From assembly GCA_036250225.1 (NCBI GenBank), contig JAPZLL010000007.1, positions 1,414,589-1,478,588 on the forward strand: a stretch of DNA of 64,000 nt. The letters run 5' to 3'. The notes below the pieces were generated by a model. It saw nothing but the letters and a program-made list of their open reading frames with translations, was not told the origin of the DNA and made no database searches. Below, one piece after another: positions 42,753 through 52,827 of this stretch. The translations under genes and the position numbers were made by a program. Origin of the DNA: Cercophora sp. LCS_1. Taxonomy: Eukaryota; Ascomycota; Sordariomycetes; Sordariales; Lasiosphaeriaceae. The stretch's first letter is position 1; each line of letters starts with the position of its first letter.

Positions 42753-44311
42753 TGTGAATTGTTTGGATGCTGTGGTGTTTTGTGTGATTCGGGGGTGGGT
42801 TGTTGTGTTTTGGTTGGCTGTGATTTGGTGGTTTGCGAGATTGAGGGTTTTTCAGCTCGTTCGTATTTGATGAGGAGGAACTTGTGATAATGGTGGTGAT
42901 GGGGAGGGAGCCAGTTGGAGGAACCGAGTGGCGATTTTAAATAGGAGTTTTTGTTGTTGTGATCATGGTTGACGGCCCCGGACTTGTGTGTGTGTGTGTC
43001 TGCCTGACGGCCAGGCACCCCAGTCATTCTCGGTTGTTTGAGCACGACGCCGGCTTGGCAGGCATTTCGTGGCGGTTTACCAATGAGGAACTGGTGTTGG
43101 TTGGCACCATCCGACCTGCACGTTGTGACACACACCATGCGCGCTTGATGGTCGAATTGGGGAGCTTGGGTGTGGCGGTGCCTGATCGAAAGTTAAGGTA
43201 GGTAGGATTCTGTGCCTCGCGGGTAAATAGCAGGTCCAGATGGGAGAATAGGGGGAAGACCTCCGGTGACTCAGGCCGCCAGGCTGGATTATTGGGGCCC
43301 CTCGTGGCATACGCGGCTTAGAGCGTCGGATATGCGTTTTATTACTGTCTCGGACTCTGCCGATGTTTGTGCAACGTGGGGAGCCTGGGCGCAATGGGTT
43401 GGCGAGGGTATGTCTTTAGCCGCGTAACTGGAGTGAGATCTCAGCCTTGATGCACCGCCACGAAGGGCGTTTTGTCTGACTGGCTGTTTAAAGGAGTTGA
43501 GGCTATATTGGGGGCCGAATAGTTGCGGTGGTTGAACATTCAGACTCTACTCGGGTGCCGTGCAACCCGAGAGCTGGCTGAGTGAGACGAACTTCCAACG
43601 GGAATACCGATGGCGCCTGAAGCAGTGGCTATTATTGTTTGAGACCATCAAAAGGCGTCAAGGATGAGTTCTTGTGCGTCTGAGACTCGGGTAGCTGGGG
43701 GGGAGGAGGCGGATGTCGAACTTTGTCCTGAGAAACACCCCTATCCGACAACTCTTCTTCCTTGCTGTGTAACAAGGGTAAGCTCCCAACAAAATGAAGA
43801 GCACGTACAGAAAACCCAGAGAGATAAGCTCGGTATGAAAAAGGGCGAATCTAAGGTCACAGCGTATCACTCGGTTCGATGCCTAAAACACTTCTAAGGA
43901 GGCATTGGGCCTCTGTCGGTGCCAATTTGAATCTACAATCCTGCTCTAGGCCACCCCAAGTGGCATGAACATTAGCTCGATTCAGTGTGCCAATTCTTTG
44001 CTACCAGCTTGCCCCCGTCCCCATACTGGGATATGCCAGTGTGAATTTCTCTTCATGCTTGTGATTAAGAAGCTCAATACAAGAATATATTGTTTTATGA
44101 GTCTTTGAAGCAACTCTCCTCGCAAAATGTCGGCATGATATGGCACCAGTATTTGGAGTGTAGAACGGACTTTGGGGTTGTGATTAGATACATCAAGATT
44201 TCAAATATGTAAGATGGAAGTTTGATGGCCGCCTTCAGATGGATTAACTCACAACCAGACACACAACTCACTGTAGCGCAACAAGGCACATCAGAGAATC
44301 TTCCTAGAAAC
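42753..44311. other. Intergenic region
   Basis: 1.56 kb with the promoter of the 79-aa gene at its left end. A GT run (about 42985-43000) is the only simple repeat. No gene is supported. Confidence 0.45.
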
Positions 44312-46259
44312 ATGGAGGAAGTCATCGAGACCAAGTTCCTCGTCGTCGGTGCTGGGCCTTCTGGACTTTCACTGGCGTCCTTCTTGTCGAGATATGGTCC
44401 ATCACCCAGCTCAAAACAAAATACCAAACAACTAACACCTCTCAGGCCTCAAAGGAATCGTCATCAGCTCCAGCAATGGCACCTTCGACATCCCCAAAGC
44501 CCACATCATCAACCCAGCAACAATGGGTATGCCCCGCCCCCTCTCTCTCCCCGAATTCTTCCATCTGACAGCCACAGAAACCCTCGACACTCTTGGTCTA
44601 ACCCCCCAATCCACTCCCTCGCCGTAGCAGGCGACCCAATCTCCCGCGTCCGCTGGTGCGACACCCTCTCCGGCCGCGAATACATCCACATTCCAGCCTG
44701 GGGCGTCTCCTCCCCAACCTCGCACCTCTACTCAACCACCTCCCCATTCACCCACCTCGACCTCCCCCAGACCTTGCTCGAACCACTCCTCCTCACCCAC
44801 GCAACAACCCACTCCTGGCTCGTCCGCTTCAACACGACCCTCATCTCCTTCACATCCACCGACTCCCACACCACCGCAACAGTCCACGACAGCCTCACCT
44901 CGCAAACCTATAAAATCCGCACCAAATACCTCTTCGCCGCAGATGGCGGACACAGCACCGTCGTTTCTCAGCTCGGGATTTCATTGACAACGAAGCCGAA
45001 ACCACCGGTTGTCATGACGAATGTGTATTTCAAAGCCGATCTATCCCGTCTCACGAGACGCAGAATAGGTTTTTTGCACTGGATCATGCAGCCCGGTGTT
45101 GACGGGCCTGATTTCGGAGTGTGGGGTGCCCTTAGGATGGTCAGGATGTGGGATGAGTGGATGATTACGTTGGTTTCGAAGCCGGGGTATAATGCCCGGG
45201 AAAGGGAGGTTAGCGAGGTGGAATATGTTGGGAGGATTCAGGAGTTGATTGGGGAGGCGGTAAAGGTAGAGGTGGTGAATGTGAGTTTTTGGGCGGTGAG
45301 GGAGACGGTCGCTCAGAGATATTCTGTCGGGAATGTGTAAGTCTTCATTTTCTGAGAGTTATGGATGATGGGACTGAGGGGGTAGGTTCGCGCTTGGGGA
45401 CGCGGTGCATCGGCATCCGCCTGCTGGAGGACTCGGGCTGAATACCGGGGTACAGGATGCGTGGAATTTGGCGTGGAAGGTTGCGTTTGTGGAAAAGGGG
45501 TGGGCTGGGCCGGAGTTGCTGGAGACGTATTCGGTTGAGAGACAGCCGGTTGGGAAGGGGGTTGTTGAGAGGGCTAATAAGGCGATGAGAGCGAATGGAT
45601 AGATTTGGGATGTGTTGGGAGTTATGAGTCCGGAGGAGGGAATGCTTGCGTTGAAAGAGCTGGAAAGTGATCGCGTTGAGGGGCTGGAGAGACGGAAACG
45701 ACTGGGCGAGACTGTGAAGAATGTGCGGAGGGAGTTCAATGGGATTGGGGCCGAGATGTCGCAGTTGTATGAGAGCTCGGCGGTGTATACGGCCGATGAG
45801 GAGGAGCCGTTCAAGTTGGCGGGAGAGACGGCTGCGGATCCGGTGCTGTATTACCAGCCCAGCACGTATCCTGGTCGGAGACTGCCGCATGTTTGGGTCA
45901 ACTCTGCGACCCCGGGAAAGAAGCGGTCGACGCTCGATCTGGCCGGCCATGGGGGCTTTACTCTGTTCACTGGACCCGGTGGCAAGGCCTGGAAGGAGGC
46001 AGCAAAGGCTGCGGGGAATGCTGTTCGAGTTGAGATCAAGGTAATCTCGATTGGGTTTGGACAGGAGTGGGAAAATTCAGATCTGGAGTGGGCGCAGTTG
46101 TTAGGGGTTGAGGAGTCTGGTGCCATCTTGATTCGGCCGGATCGTGTGGTTGCTTGGCGGGCAAAGCAGGGGTTGCCTGAGTTGGCCACGGCGAAGCTGG
46201 AAGAGGTGTTGAGATCGGTTTTGGGATTTAGTCAATCATTAGATGTGTTGGGAGGGTAG
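44312..46259 (+). pseudogene. FAD-binding aromatic monooxygenase pseudogene (PHBH/TfdB-like)
   Basis: Inferred exons are 44312-44396, 44446-44526, 44572-45336 and 45386-46259. The family signs are strong: FLVVGAGPSGLSLASFLSRY (FAD Rossmann), GIVISSSNGTFDIPKAHIIN, HLDLPQTLLEPLL, LFAADGGHSTVV, then FALGDAVHRHPPAGGLGLNT with QDAWNLAWKV (second FAD motif), and a thioredoxin-like C-terminal domain. Two lesions break it. Near 44610, at a C homopolymer, the frame shifts by one base between ETLDTLGLTP and SLAVAGDPIS. At 45600-45602 an in-frame TAG interrupts ANKAMRANG and IWDVLGV. All else is open, so inactivation looks recent. A sequencing error could explain the homopolymer site but not easily both. 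Confidence 0.82.
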
Positions 46260-46560
46260 ATCCTTAGTCTATTTGGGTCATGTTGTTATGTGGTGGCTGC
46301 TTTATTTAGATGTTGTTGCTTATTCTTTATTTTAGCTTGTCCTTGCAACTGGCAGACATCGTCATGCCTCTCGCCGGAGCCAAACTCCAGTGAGATCAAA
46401 AGTCAGCATTAGTACCTTAGATATTCACATCAGGACACCAAAAACACTTCTAATCTACGTTCTCCGGGCCATGCTGCCTCCAGCCTTGCCACCCATACGG
46501 GAGCCCCTCCCTGGGCTAGAAATTGCAGTGTACCAATAAGCAGCGGAACATAGCCGCCTG

Positions 46561-46930
46561 TGGCTGCCTTAGTTCTTCCATACTTTGAGCCTTCTTGCGA
46601 GGGAAAAATAGCAGTGCTGCTCGGGGTGTGTTTCAGAAATCGAGTTTCCTTGCCGTCAAGCGTATTGGAATTGCAGACACATCACCATTACAGATGCACA
46701 CTCAGTCCTTCTCAGTGGTGGAGGGCGAGGGGCAACCTCCTTGGAGATTGCTGCCTAAAGCCTTGTCGGTTTCGAGCGCCCTGCAAAAGACAAAAAATCG
46801 CAGTGACTTTTCATGATGTTTCAGAACCAAGTGCTTGCTTTCGGGTGAGCGTATCACGAGTGCAGACAGGTCACCATCATAGATGTGCCCGTGGGGGAGG
46901 CACGGCTAATCAGAAATTTCCTCTTCTCTC
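46561..46930. repeat. Degenerate tandem repeat, period about 188 bp
   Basis: Two diverged copies lie head to tail. Anchors recur at matching spacing: CTGCCT(T/A)A at 46564 and 46751, GCAGTG at 46611 and 46800, GTTTCAGAA at 46630 and 46818, and AGCGTAT..GA.TGCAGACA then TCACCAT ending AGATG at 46696 and 46885. Further GCAGTG-centred blocks at about 46526, 47019 and 47153 may be older copies. No coding potential is seen. Confidence 0.7.
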
Positions 46931-47377
46931 GGGCTGCCTCCACCCCATTAGGGCAGTAACTGGTGCATCCAATAGAACTTGTTATGTTTACTTGGAGCCA
47001 TTGCGCGCGTCAAGAATTGCAGTGTAATGAGAAATTTCCTCAGACTGTGCATGACCGAGGCCAAATCAGGACAAGAACATGGGTCCAAGCCCCCTGCTGC
47101 CGACAGCCTCGTCCTTTCGATGTCATTGAAGCTCTCGCGCGCCCCAGGTTGCAGTGCTGTGTGCAATGCCTTTGCACCGGACGAAGCAGTACTGAATTTG
47201 ATTTCCTATGCCGCCTCAAATTTAGCAAATAACAAGCACTGGCAGGTCACCTCTTTGCATGTGTTCGGGCAGGCAAACAAGGGCCACCACAGCACGGACC
47301 TCCCACGGCCTACGCCCCCAACTTTATAACTTCTAGTAGGGCACCCCTCTGTAACGAAAGCACAAGTAGACAGCTCT

Positions 47378-47592
47378 GACTGGATGGCGCAGTGGTAACC
47401 CCCGACGCACTAGATGAAGGTCATGACAGATCCGCAGCATCGTAGCCCTGCCCCACACCGGGGGTGGTAGGCGCCGGAGTTCGATTCCTGTTGGAGTCCC
47501 AACCCATCGAATTTAAACCCATTCAGTTGGGTTTATGTAACCGTCGACAAGGGAGTTGGGTGCTTGGCGCTAGATTTTTGCCCTTTTTTTTT
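47378..47592 (+). ncRNA. tRNA-derived Pol III unit, SINE-like
   Basis: An A-box match (TGGCGCAGTGG, 47385-47395) and a B-box match (GAGTTCGATTCC, 47477-47488) stand about 90 bp apart on the plus strand. GACTGGA at 47378 pairs at five of seven places with TGGAGTC near 47493. A normal tRNA would have about 45 bp between boxes and a sound D stem, which is absent here. A unique tail of about 90 bp runs to a T9 tract at 47584-47592, the signal for Pol III stop. This layout is that of a tRNA-derived SINE. A tRNA gene with a long intron is the alternative. Confidence 0.55.
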
Positions 47593-48090
47593 CAGGGCTT
47601 CCTTTTAGCATTTCTTTTTACAATTACACTAGGCATTGGTGTAAAACCCGAATCTGGCGTTGAGATTCTCATGTCATTCTACCGTCCCTGTTACCTAGCC
47701 CGTCTCTAACCTTGCGAACCAACACAGATACTGATAGCCCTCGAGGGAGCTAAGCAGGAAATAACACTCGCTCGACTGCTTATTGGCAGCCTGGTTGTCT
47801 CGATGTTGCATCTTGGTGACATCACATTGCAGCCACCAGCATCCGTCAGTCAAATGTCATGTTGGAGACGTTTGCGTGCAAGAGTTGTGGGGTCGATGCA
47901 CCGAGCTCTCCCGTTCCGTTTTCGTGCGGTGTCGAAACGCTTCAAAGTGATGTAAATCTGGGCAATCATTGATGTCGAAGGCCGTCAGCCCATTCGAGTA
48001 TATGTTGAGTCTCACAGGGCTGCATCAAACATTTTCTCTTCATCGCACACCGTCTCCCCGAACAAAGCCATCACTTGCATCACCGTCATC

Positions 48091-48427
48091 ATGGTCAGCT
48101 TCAAGTTGGGTCAAACCGTCCGGTACAAGCCTGTTGGAGGTATAGCCCTCGCTCATGTCACTCATGTCAAGAGTCAAGGGTTCCGCTGACAAATGAGGCC
48201 CCGATTCCAATACGTCCGAGAGCGTTGGCTTGATCAAGGACATCCTCACTGAGCCCGGTCAGCAAGCAGGACGCAACGTCCAAGCGAGCATCGACAGTCC
48301 GCGTTATGAGGTGAGTCGACCCCTTCTCATTGCCGAGAAGCATCCTGACTGATAACAGATCGAAAACCTCAACACTGGAAAGACGACGACCATTTACGAG
48401 AGGAACATCCTGGGAATTGGGAAGTAA
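48091..48427 (+). CDS. Hva1/TUDOR-domain small protein (hypervirulence-associated family)
   Basis: Exons 48091-48139, 48198-48310 and 48359-48427 give 76 aa. Nearly the whole product is one small SH3/TUDOR-like barrel: KLGQTVRYKPVGG, then SVGLIKDILTEPGQQAGR, RYEIENLNTGKTTTIYERNI and a short end. This matches the Pfam 'hypervirulence associated protein TUDOR domain' group, common as tiny proteins in fungi and bacteria. The name comes from one fungal context and the molecular function is unknown. All exons are phase-consistent, with donors GTATAG and GTGAGT. It is short and easily missed by gene finders. Confidence 0.8.
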
Positions 48428-50104
48428 TGGCCGAGCTAGGATGTAACAGGACAGCTGGGTGTACGTAGGTTGAGAATGGGAAAGGGATTTTGGCTGCTTG
48501 TAGCAACTAGTCCTAGGAAATGGTTCAAAAATGCTGAATAGATGCAAGAAACTGCATTGGATGACATCCGTGAAGCCGTCTGGTATTGCCTCTTGAACGG
48601 CAGGCTTCCATATCCATTGAGTCGCTTTGCGGTAACTATTGGCAATCAGCAAGAGCGATACCGTTGAAGGGGGCAGTCGCTCTTCGGGATCGCCCTGCAC
48701 TCCGCAGCCAAGATTGCCTCGATCGCTCCTGCTTCGTGTGCTTGCAAGACAAATTCCTCACGTGGCGCTCCACCCCCAGCCTCCAGCTCAGAAAGATGAT
48801 TTCACCTGCATCCCACACCTAAATCCCGCGCGCAATATTGCACTTCCACACCGTTGCGCTTTTCGACCCTGCGTCCCTCAACGGCCCGACAAGATCCTCG
48901 GCGTTGCGGCTCAGCATGGAATATTCGCATGGACTTTCACCAGTGGATTCGACGTTGGCCTCAAGCTGCAAGGTCAATGGCGCCAACGTCTGGGCATACT
49001 TGGACTCTCTCCAAGCCCAGGTAAAAACCTGAACTTGTCGACACGCGGCCGGATCTGTTGCCCGCCTCCGTCCATATCGCGCATAGCCCCCAAAATTGCA
49101 GCATAACGACATACACGAGGAGTCCGTCGGTCCCACTCAGCGCGGCAAGCGGACCGTTATGCTTCCTTAGTACACAGGTCGACGGAGCCCGGTCTCATCT
49201 TGATGTCAAGCCATGCGACCATCTCGGAAAGCCAACCGGGGAACCGGGGAAGTTGCGCATGGCCCCCTGCCCGTGGGGGATTTCAGGAGGTCGCATAACG
49301 ATCGCCAAGCGGTCTCAATGCTACCGAGTCCGTGACGACATTCTGCGATTTGCGGCTCCCTGCGGCCGATCACAGCGGATCGACTGGTTCCTGGGCGTCG
49401 ATCGCCTGCAGTTACATTTTGAGGAGGAGGGCAAAACAGCAGCCAGCACATGATCTGTCAGCAATATCGCGTGGGTGCGTCGGGAACTGCTTGCGCGCAT
49501 ATTCCCCCCGTTAATGTCGCCTCTGCCCCCCTTGGTGACGTCAGGCCTCGTTTGCTGTGGGGGCGCGAGTGGTGCGCTTGGTTGCGAGGCCTTCACAGCT
49601 TTCTCGAAGCCAAGTCCCCATGGGGAGTGCATGACCCCGGCTGCACCCCGGATGGTTGTGCTACGGACGCAGGTTAATTGGATTATGGGGATTTAGAGTG
49701 CGGCCCAACCAAGTGCCGTGGCCATTCCTAGATTGGATTAATTCCAGGGCGCCTTCCAGATGGTCGACCGTCTTTAGCCAGTCGGGCCGGGGCGGTAGAC
49801 GGCTGTTTATGCCTGAGAAGCGACGGTACCGCAACGGAATCCGGGAAGCTCAACACCCGCCAAGATACTCAATCGGGCCTAGTCACGGAACCATGAGCTT
49901 CCACGCTCGACGGCGCGGCGTGGCCCACCAGGGTGCTATAGGGCCTACTTAACCAGGACTCGACGGCTGGTTGGAGAGAGGGAATTATAACCGCCACGCT
50001 TCTTCCAGTCTTCTCTGCCGGCACTACACTGCACTGCACTCTGCTGTTTTCTGGTTACCGGTATTGACAACCACCCCTTTTACCCCTTTTCCAGAACCGA
50101 CATC
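48428..50104. other. Intergenic region with AA9 promoter at right end
   Basis: 1.7 kb. The last ~150 bp holds ATTATAA at about 49984, a TATA-like element some 115 bp before the LPMO start, then a short leader. No gene is supported in the rest. Confidence 0.4.
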
Positions 50105-50849
50105 ATGAAGGCCAGCGCAGCTCTCGCTCTTGGCGCCGCCGCGTGCGTCAGCGGCCACTACACCCTCCCCAAGGTGTTTGCCGGCGGTGCGGGCGGTCAG
50201 GACTGGCAATACGTCCGCAAGGCCGACAACTGGCAGAACAATGGCTTCGTCGGCAGCGTCAACTCTGAGCAGATCCGCTGCTTCCAGTCGGTGCACCAGG
50301 GTGCTCCCGGCACTCTCGAGGTCGCTGCCGGCTCGAGCGTGACCTACGGCGTCGCCCCCAATGCCTACCACCCCGGCCCTATGCAGTTCTACCTCGCCCG
50401 TGCTCCCGACGATGTCGACATCAGCAGCTGGAAGGGCGACGGCGCTGTATGGTTCAAGATTTACCAGGAACAGCCCAACTTTGGCGGCCAGCTCACATGG
50501 CCCAGCAATGGTGATTCTCTTCCTCGATGAAAACAATTGGCTTGCGCAGTACTGACACTCCACAGGCAAGAGCTCATTCCCCGTCACCATCCCCCGCTGC
50601 ATCAAGGCGGGCAACTACCTCCTCCGTGCCGAGCATATTGGCCTGCACGCCGCCTCAACCTCGGGCGGCGCCCAGTTCTACATCTCGTGCGCCCAGCTCA
50701 AGGTCACGGGCGGCGGCAGCACCGAGCCCTCCAACAAGGTGTCCTTCCCCGGCGCCTACTCGGCCAGCCACCCCGGCATCCAAATCAACATCAACTGGCC
50801 CGTTCCCACTCGTTACGAGAACCCCGGCCCTGCTGTCTTCACTTGCTAG
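50105..50849 (+). CDS. AA9 lytic polysaccharide monooxygenase
   Basis: Exons 50105-50510 and 50566-50849 give 229 aa. A signal peptide of about 17 residues ends in CVSG, exposing His18 (HYTLPKVF) as the N-terminal copper ligand. The second brace ligand is His89 in NAYHPGPMQFY. The axial Tyr174 and Gln172 lie in GAQFYISCAQ, with the second-sphere His163 in HIGLHAA. Cys59 and Cys177 should form the conserved disulfide. There is no cellulose-binding module. AA9 enzymes cut cellulose or related glucans by oxidation outside the cell. The second AA9 gene lies 1.2 kb away in convergent orientation. Confidence 0.95.
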
Positions 50850-52037
50850 ACAAGGTGATGGAAGGGGAAGCATCTTGTCGGCCGTCTATTGGACATATTT
50901 CTCGACGGTTGGACGTCTTCATATCTGGCGGTAGACTTCTTGTACATAGATTTGAATCTGGCATGGCATTTACATAACATACATTGTTCAATTATGTTGA
51001 TTTGAGGCACGGGTTCGGTGGCTAGTATTCCGTTTCTATCTTTTTGGCGAGGAAAGTCCTGTGAAGAGCATGTTCTTTTCCCATGAGAAACAACCTCAGC
51101 GTGTAGCGCGGCTAGGCAAAGCAAATACTTGAGGGGAGTTTGTATCGCGGGCAGAGAAGGATCAAGAGGCCCAAGAGACCGGCCATCACCAACAAACACC
51201 AGCTGTCTCATCATCACTATCTGGGGGACGGACCCTTTGAGATTGGTGCACCCGCACCAGTTCAATACTTGCATACACTGAGCTAGGATACCTTGTACTC
51301 TCCCACGAAATAAGCTAGGGTATTATGTATTATGCTATTTCGCGCTAGTATATTACTGTGGACCTAAATCCTGGACTTGGTTCAATGATCGGGGGGCAAC
51401 TGGAATGGTTCCCGAAATTGGGCCGTCCTAGGAAGGCGTTTCCACATGGCAACTTCAGTCGAGGCACCAAAAACCGGGCCACACGGCAGTGCAGGCCAGG
51501 CTCGCCCATAGCTCACCTTAGATCAGGGCAGCTCAGGGTCACGCATAAATACGGAAACTGGGGAGGGCAACTTTAGGGTAAAACATAAGTGCTGTTGTAA
51601 GCCTCCCCTGTCCGTCCCCGTTTGATTGGAAAGTTCTGGTCTTGTTTTGGGAGGGAAATGAATGAATGAATGCTAACGGGTATAGTTGACGGGTGGCACG
51701 AATACATGTTGGTGTCGGTCGTCGGCGTTGGCGTATCCGAGTTTCGGCGGGTACGTGCCTTTGAAGGCGTCGAGGCGTTTAGGGAGTTGTTTAATGTGGT
51801 GAGTTATTGGTCTACTGCTGCTGGGATTGGGCTGGCGATTCCTATTACGGTGTTTGTTGTTGCGGTGGTGTGGTGGATTAATTGCTCGCATTTGTGGAAG
51901 GCGAACAAGGATCGGAGCGTAGAGAGGGATTTGAGGGATTCAAAGGTTTATTGGTGGTGGTTGACATGATTTCTCACGGCATGGCTCGGGTGGTATGTAT
52001 CTCTTGATTTGCGATTCAGAGTTGGGGGAGACCAGAT
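50850..52037. other. Spacer between convergent AA9 genes
   Basis: 1.2 kb. It holds both 3' UTRs and one ambiguous open stretch at about 51670-51969 that is open on both strands. Nothing else is recognised. Confidence 0.4.
51670..51969 (+). CDS. Doubtful 99-aa membrane-type ORF
   Basis: ATG 51670 to TGA 51969. It has one hydrophobic span (AAGIGLAIPITVFVVAVVWW) and a charged end. However, the minus strand across 51673-51891 is also open, and its end (RLDAFKGTYPPKLGYANADD) has the GC3-rich codon look of genes here. I cannot decide the strand, and it may be neither. Listed only because two competing frames coincide in a spacer. Confidence 0.22.
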   Translation: MLTGIVDGWHEYMLVSVVGVGVSEFRRVRAFEGVEAFRELFNVVSYWSTAAGIGLAIPITVFVVAVVWWINCSHLWKANKDRSVERDLRDSKVYWWWLT

Positions 52038-52827
52038 CTAAGCACTCCAAACTGCTGGGCCAGGCGGCACATATGCGCTCGGCTGGATCGCCCCCAGATT
52101 GACCAAGATGCCCGGGTCGTTCGTCTTATACGCACCTGGCAGCGAAACCAAGGGTCCTGGGGTGCCGTTTCCTCCGCCTGTGATCTTGATCTGCGAGCAT
52201 GACAGATAAAACTGCGCCTTGTTCGCCTGCATCGCCATGTGCAAGGCGATATGCTCCACTCTCAGGAGGTACTCTCCATCCGGAACGCTGGTGGGGATGG
52301 TCGCGTTGACGGTTCTGTACAGGTCTGCATTCCGTCAGTCTACCCTCATGTATCTTCTTAGGGAGGGCTTACTCTGTCCAGGCCAAGTAAGTTGCTTATT
52401 CCGGTCAATCTCTGGCATGGTCGTAAAGAACTTGAACCAAACAGCGCCGGAGCCATCCCACTTGGTAGCGGACTGTCCCGCGGGGACCTTGGCGAGGTAG
52501 TACTGCGTCGGGCCGGGGTGGTTGACTTGCTGCGTGGAGATGTAGTGGATCGTGGAACCGGCCGGGACGGTGGCGATGTTGGCGGCGTTGGATGAGCTGT
52601 AGCAGCGGATGTCGGCAGCCGTCGGGTTCTCGATGCCTTGTTTGCTTTGGGCGTTTTTGGTCATGCGCGTCACCGACCAGTCTTTCTCTTCCTGGACACC
52701 GTTGATGACGAGACGGGGGAACGTGTCTGTTTGCAGTGAGTTAGAAGCGTTTGTTTGGTGAGGAGCGAGAAAGCTCACAGTGGGCTTGGGCCACTGTCGC
52801 GGCGAGAATGAGGCTGGACAACTTCAT
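52038..52827 (-). CDS. AA9 lytic polysaccharide monooxygenase, second copy
   Basis: Exons in transcript order are 52827-52779, 52726-52373 and 52324-52038, giving 229 aa. The signal peptide MKLSSLILAATVAQA exposes His16 (HYTFPRLV). The second copper ligand is His86 in QVNHPGPTQYYLAK, and the axial Tyr is in KAQFYLSCSQIKITGG. Intron 2 falls at the same place as the intron of the first AA9 gene (after TWPGQ versus TWPSN). The extra intron 1 lies right after the mature N-terminal His. The sequence is quite different from the neighbour, so an old duplication or an independent pairing is possible. No carbohydrate-binding module. Confidence 0.95.

Larger units (their letters stand above)
46260..48090. 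other. Repeat-bearing intergenic region
   Basis: 1.8 kb without a protein gene. It contains the decayed 188-bp repeat (about 46561-46930) and a tRNA-derived Pol III element (47378-47592), both listed separately. Confidence 0.55.
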
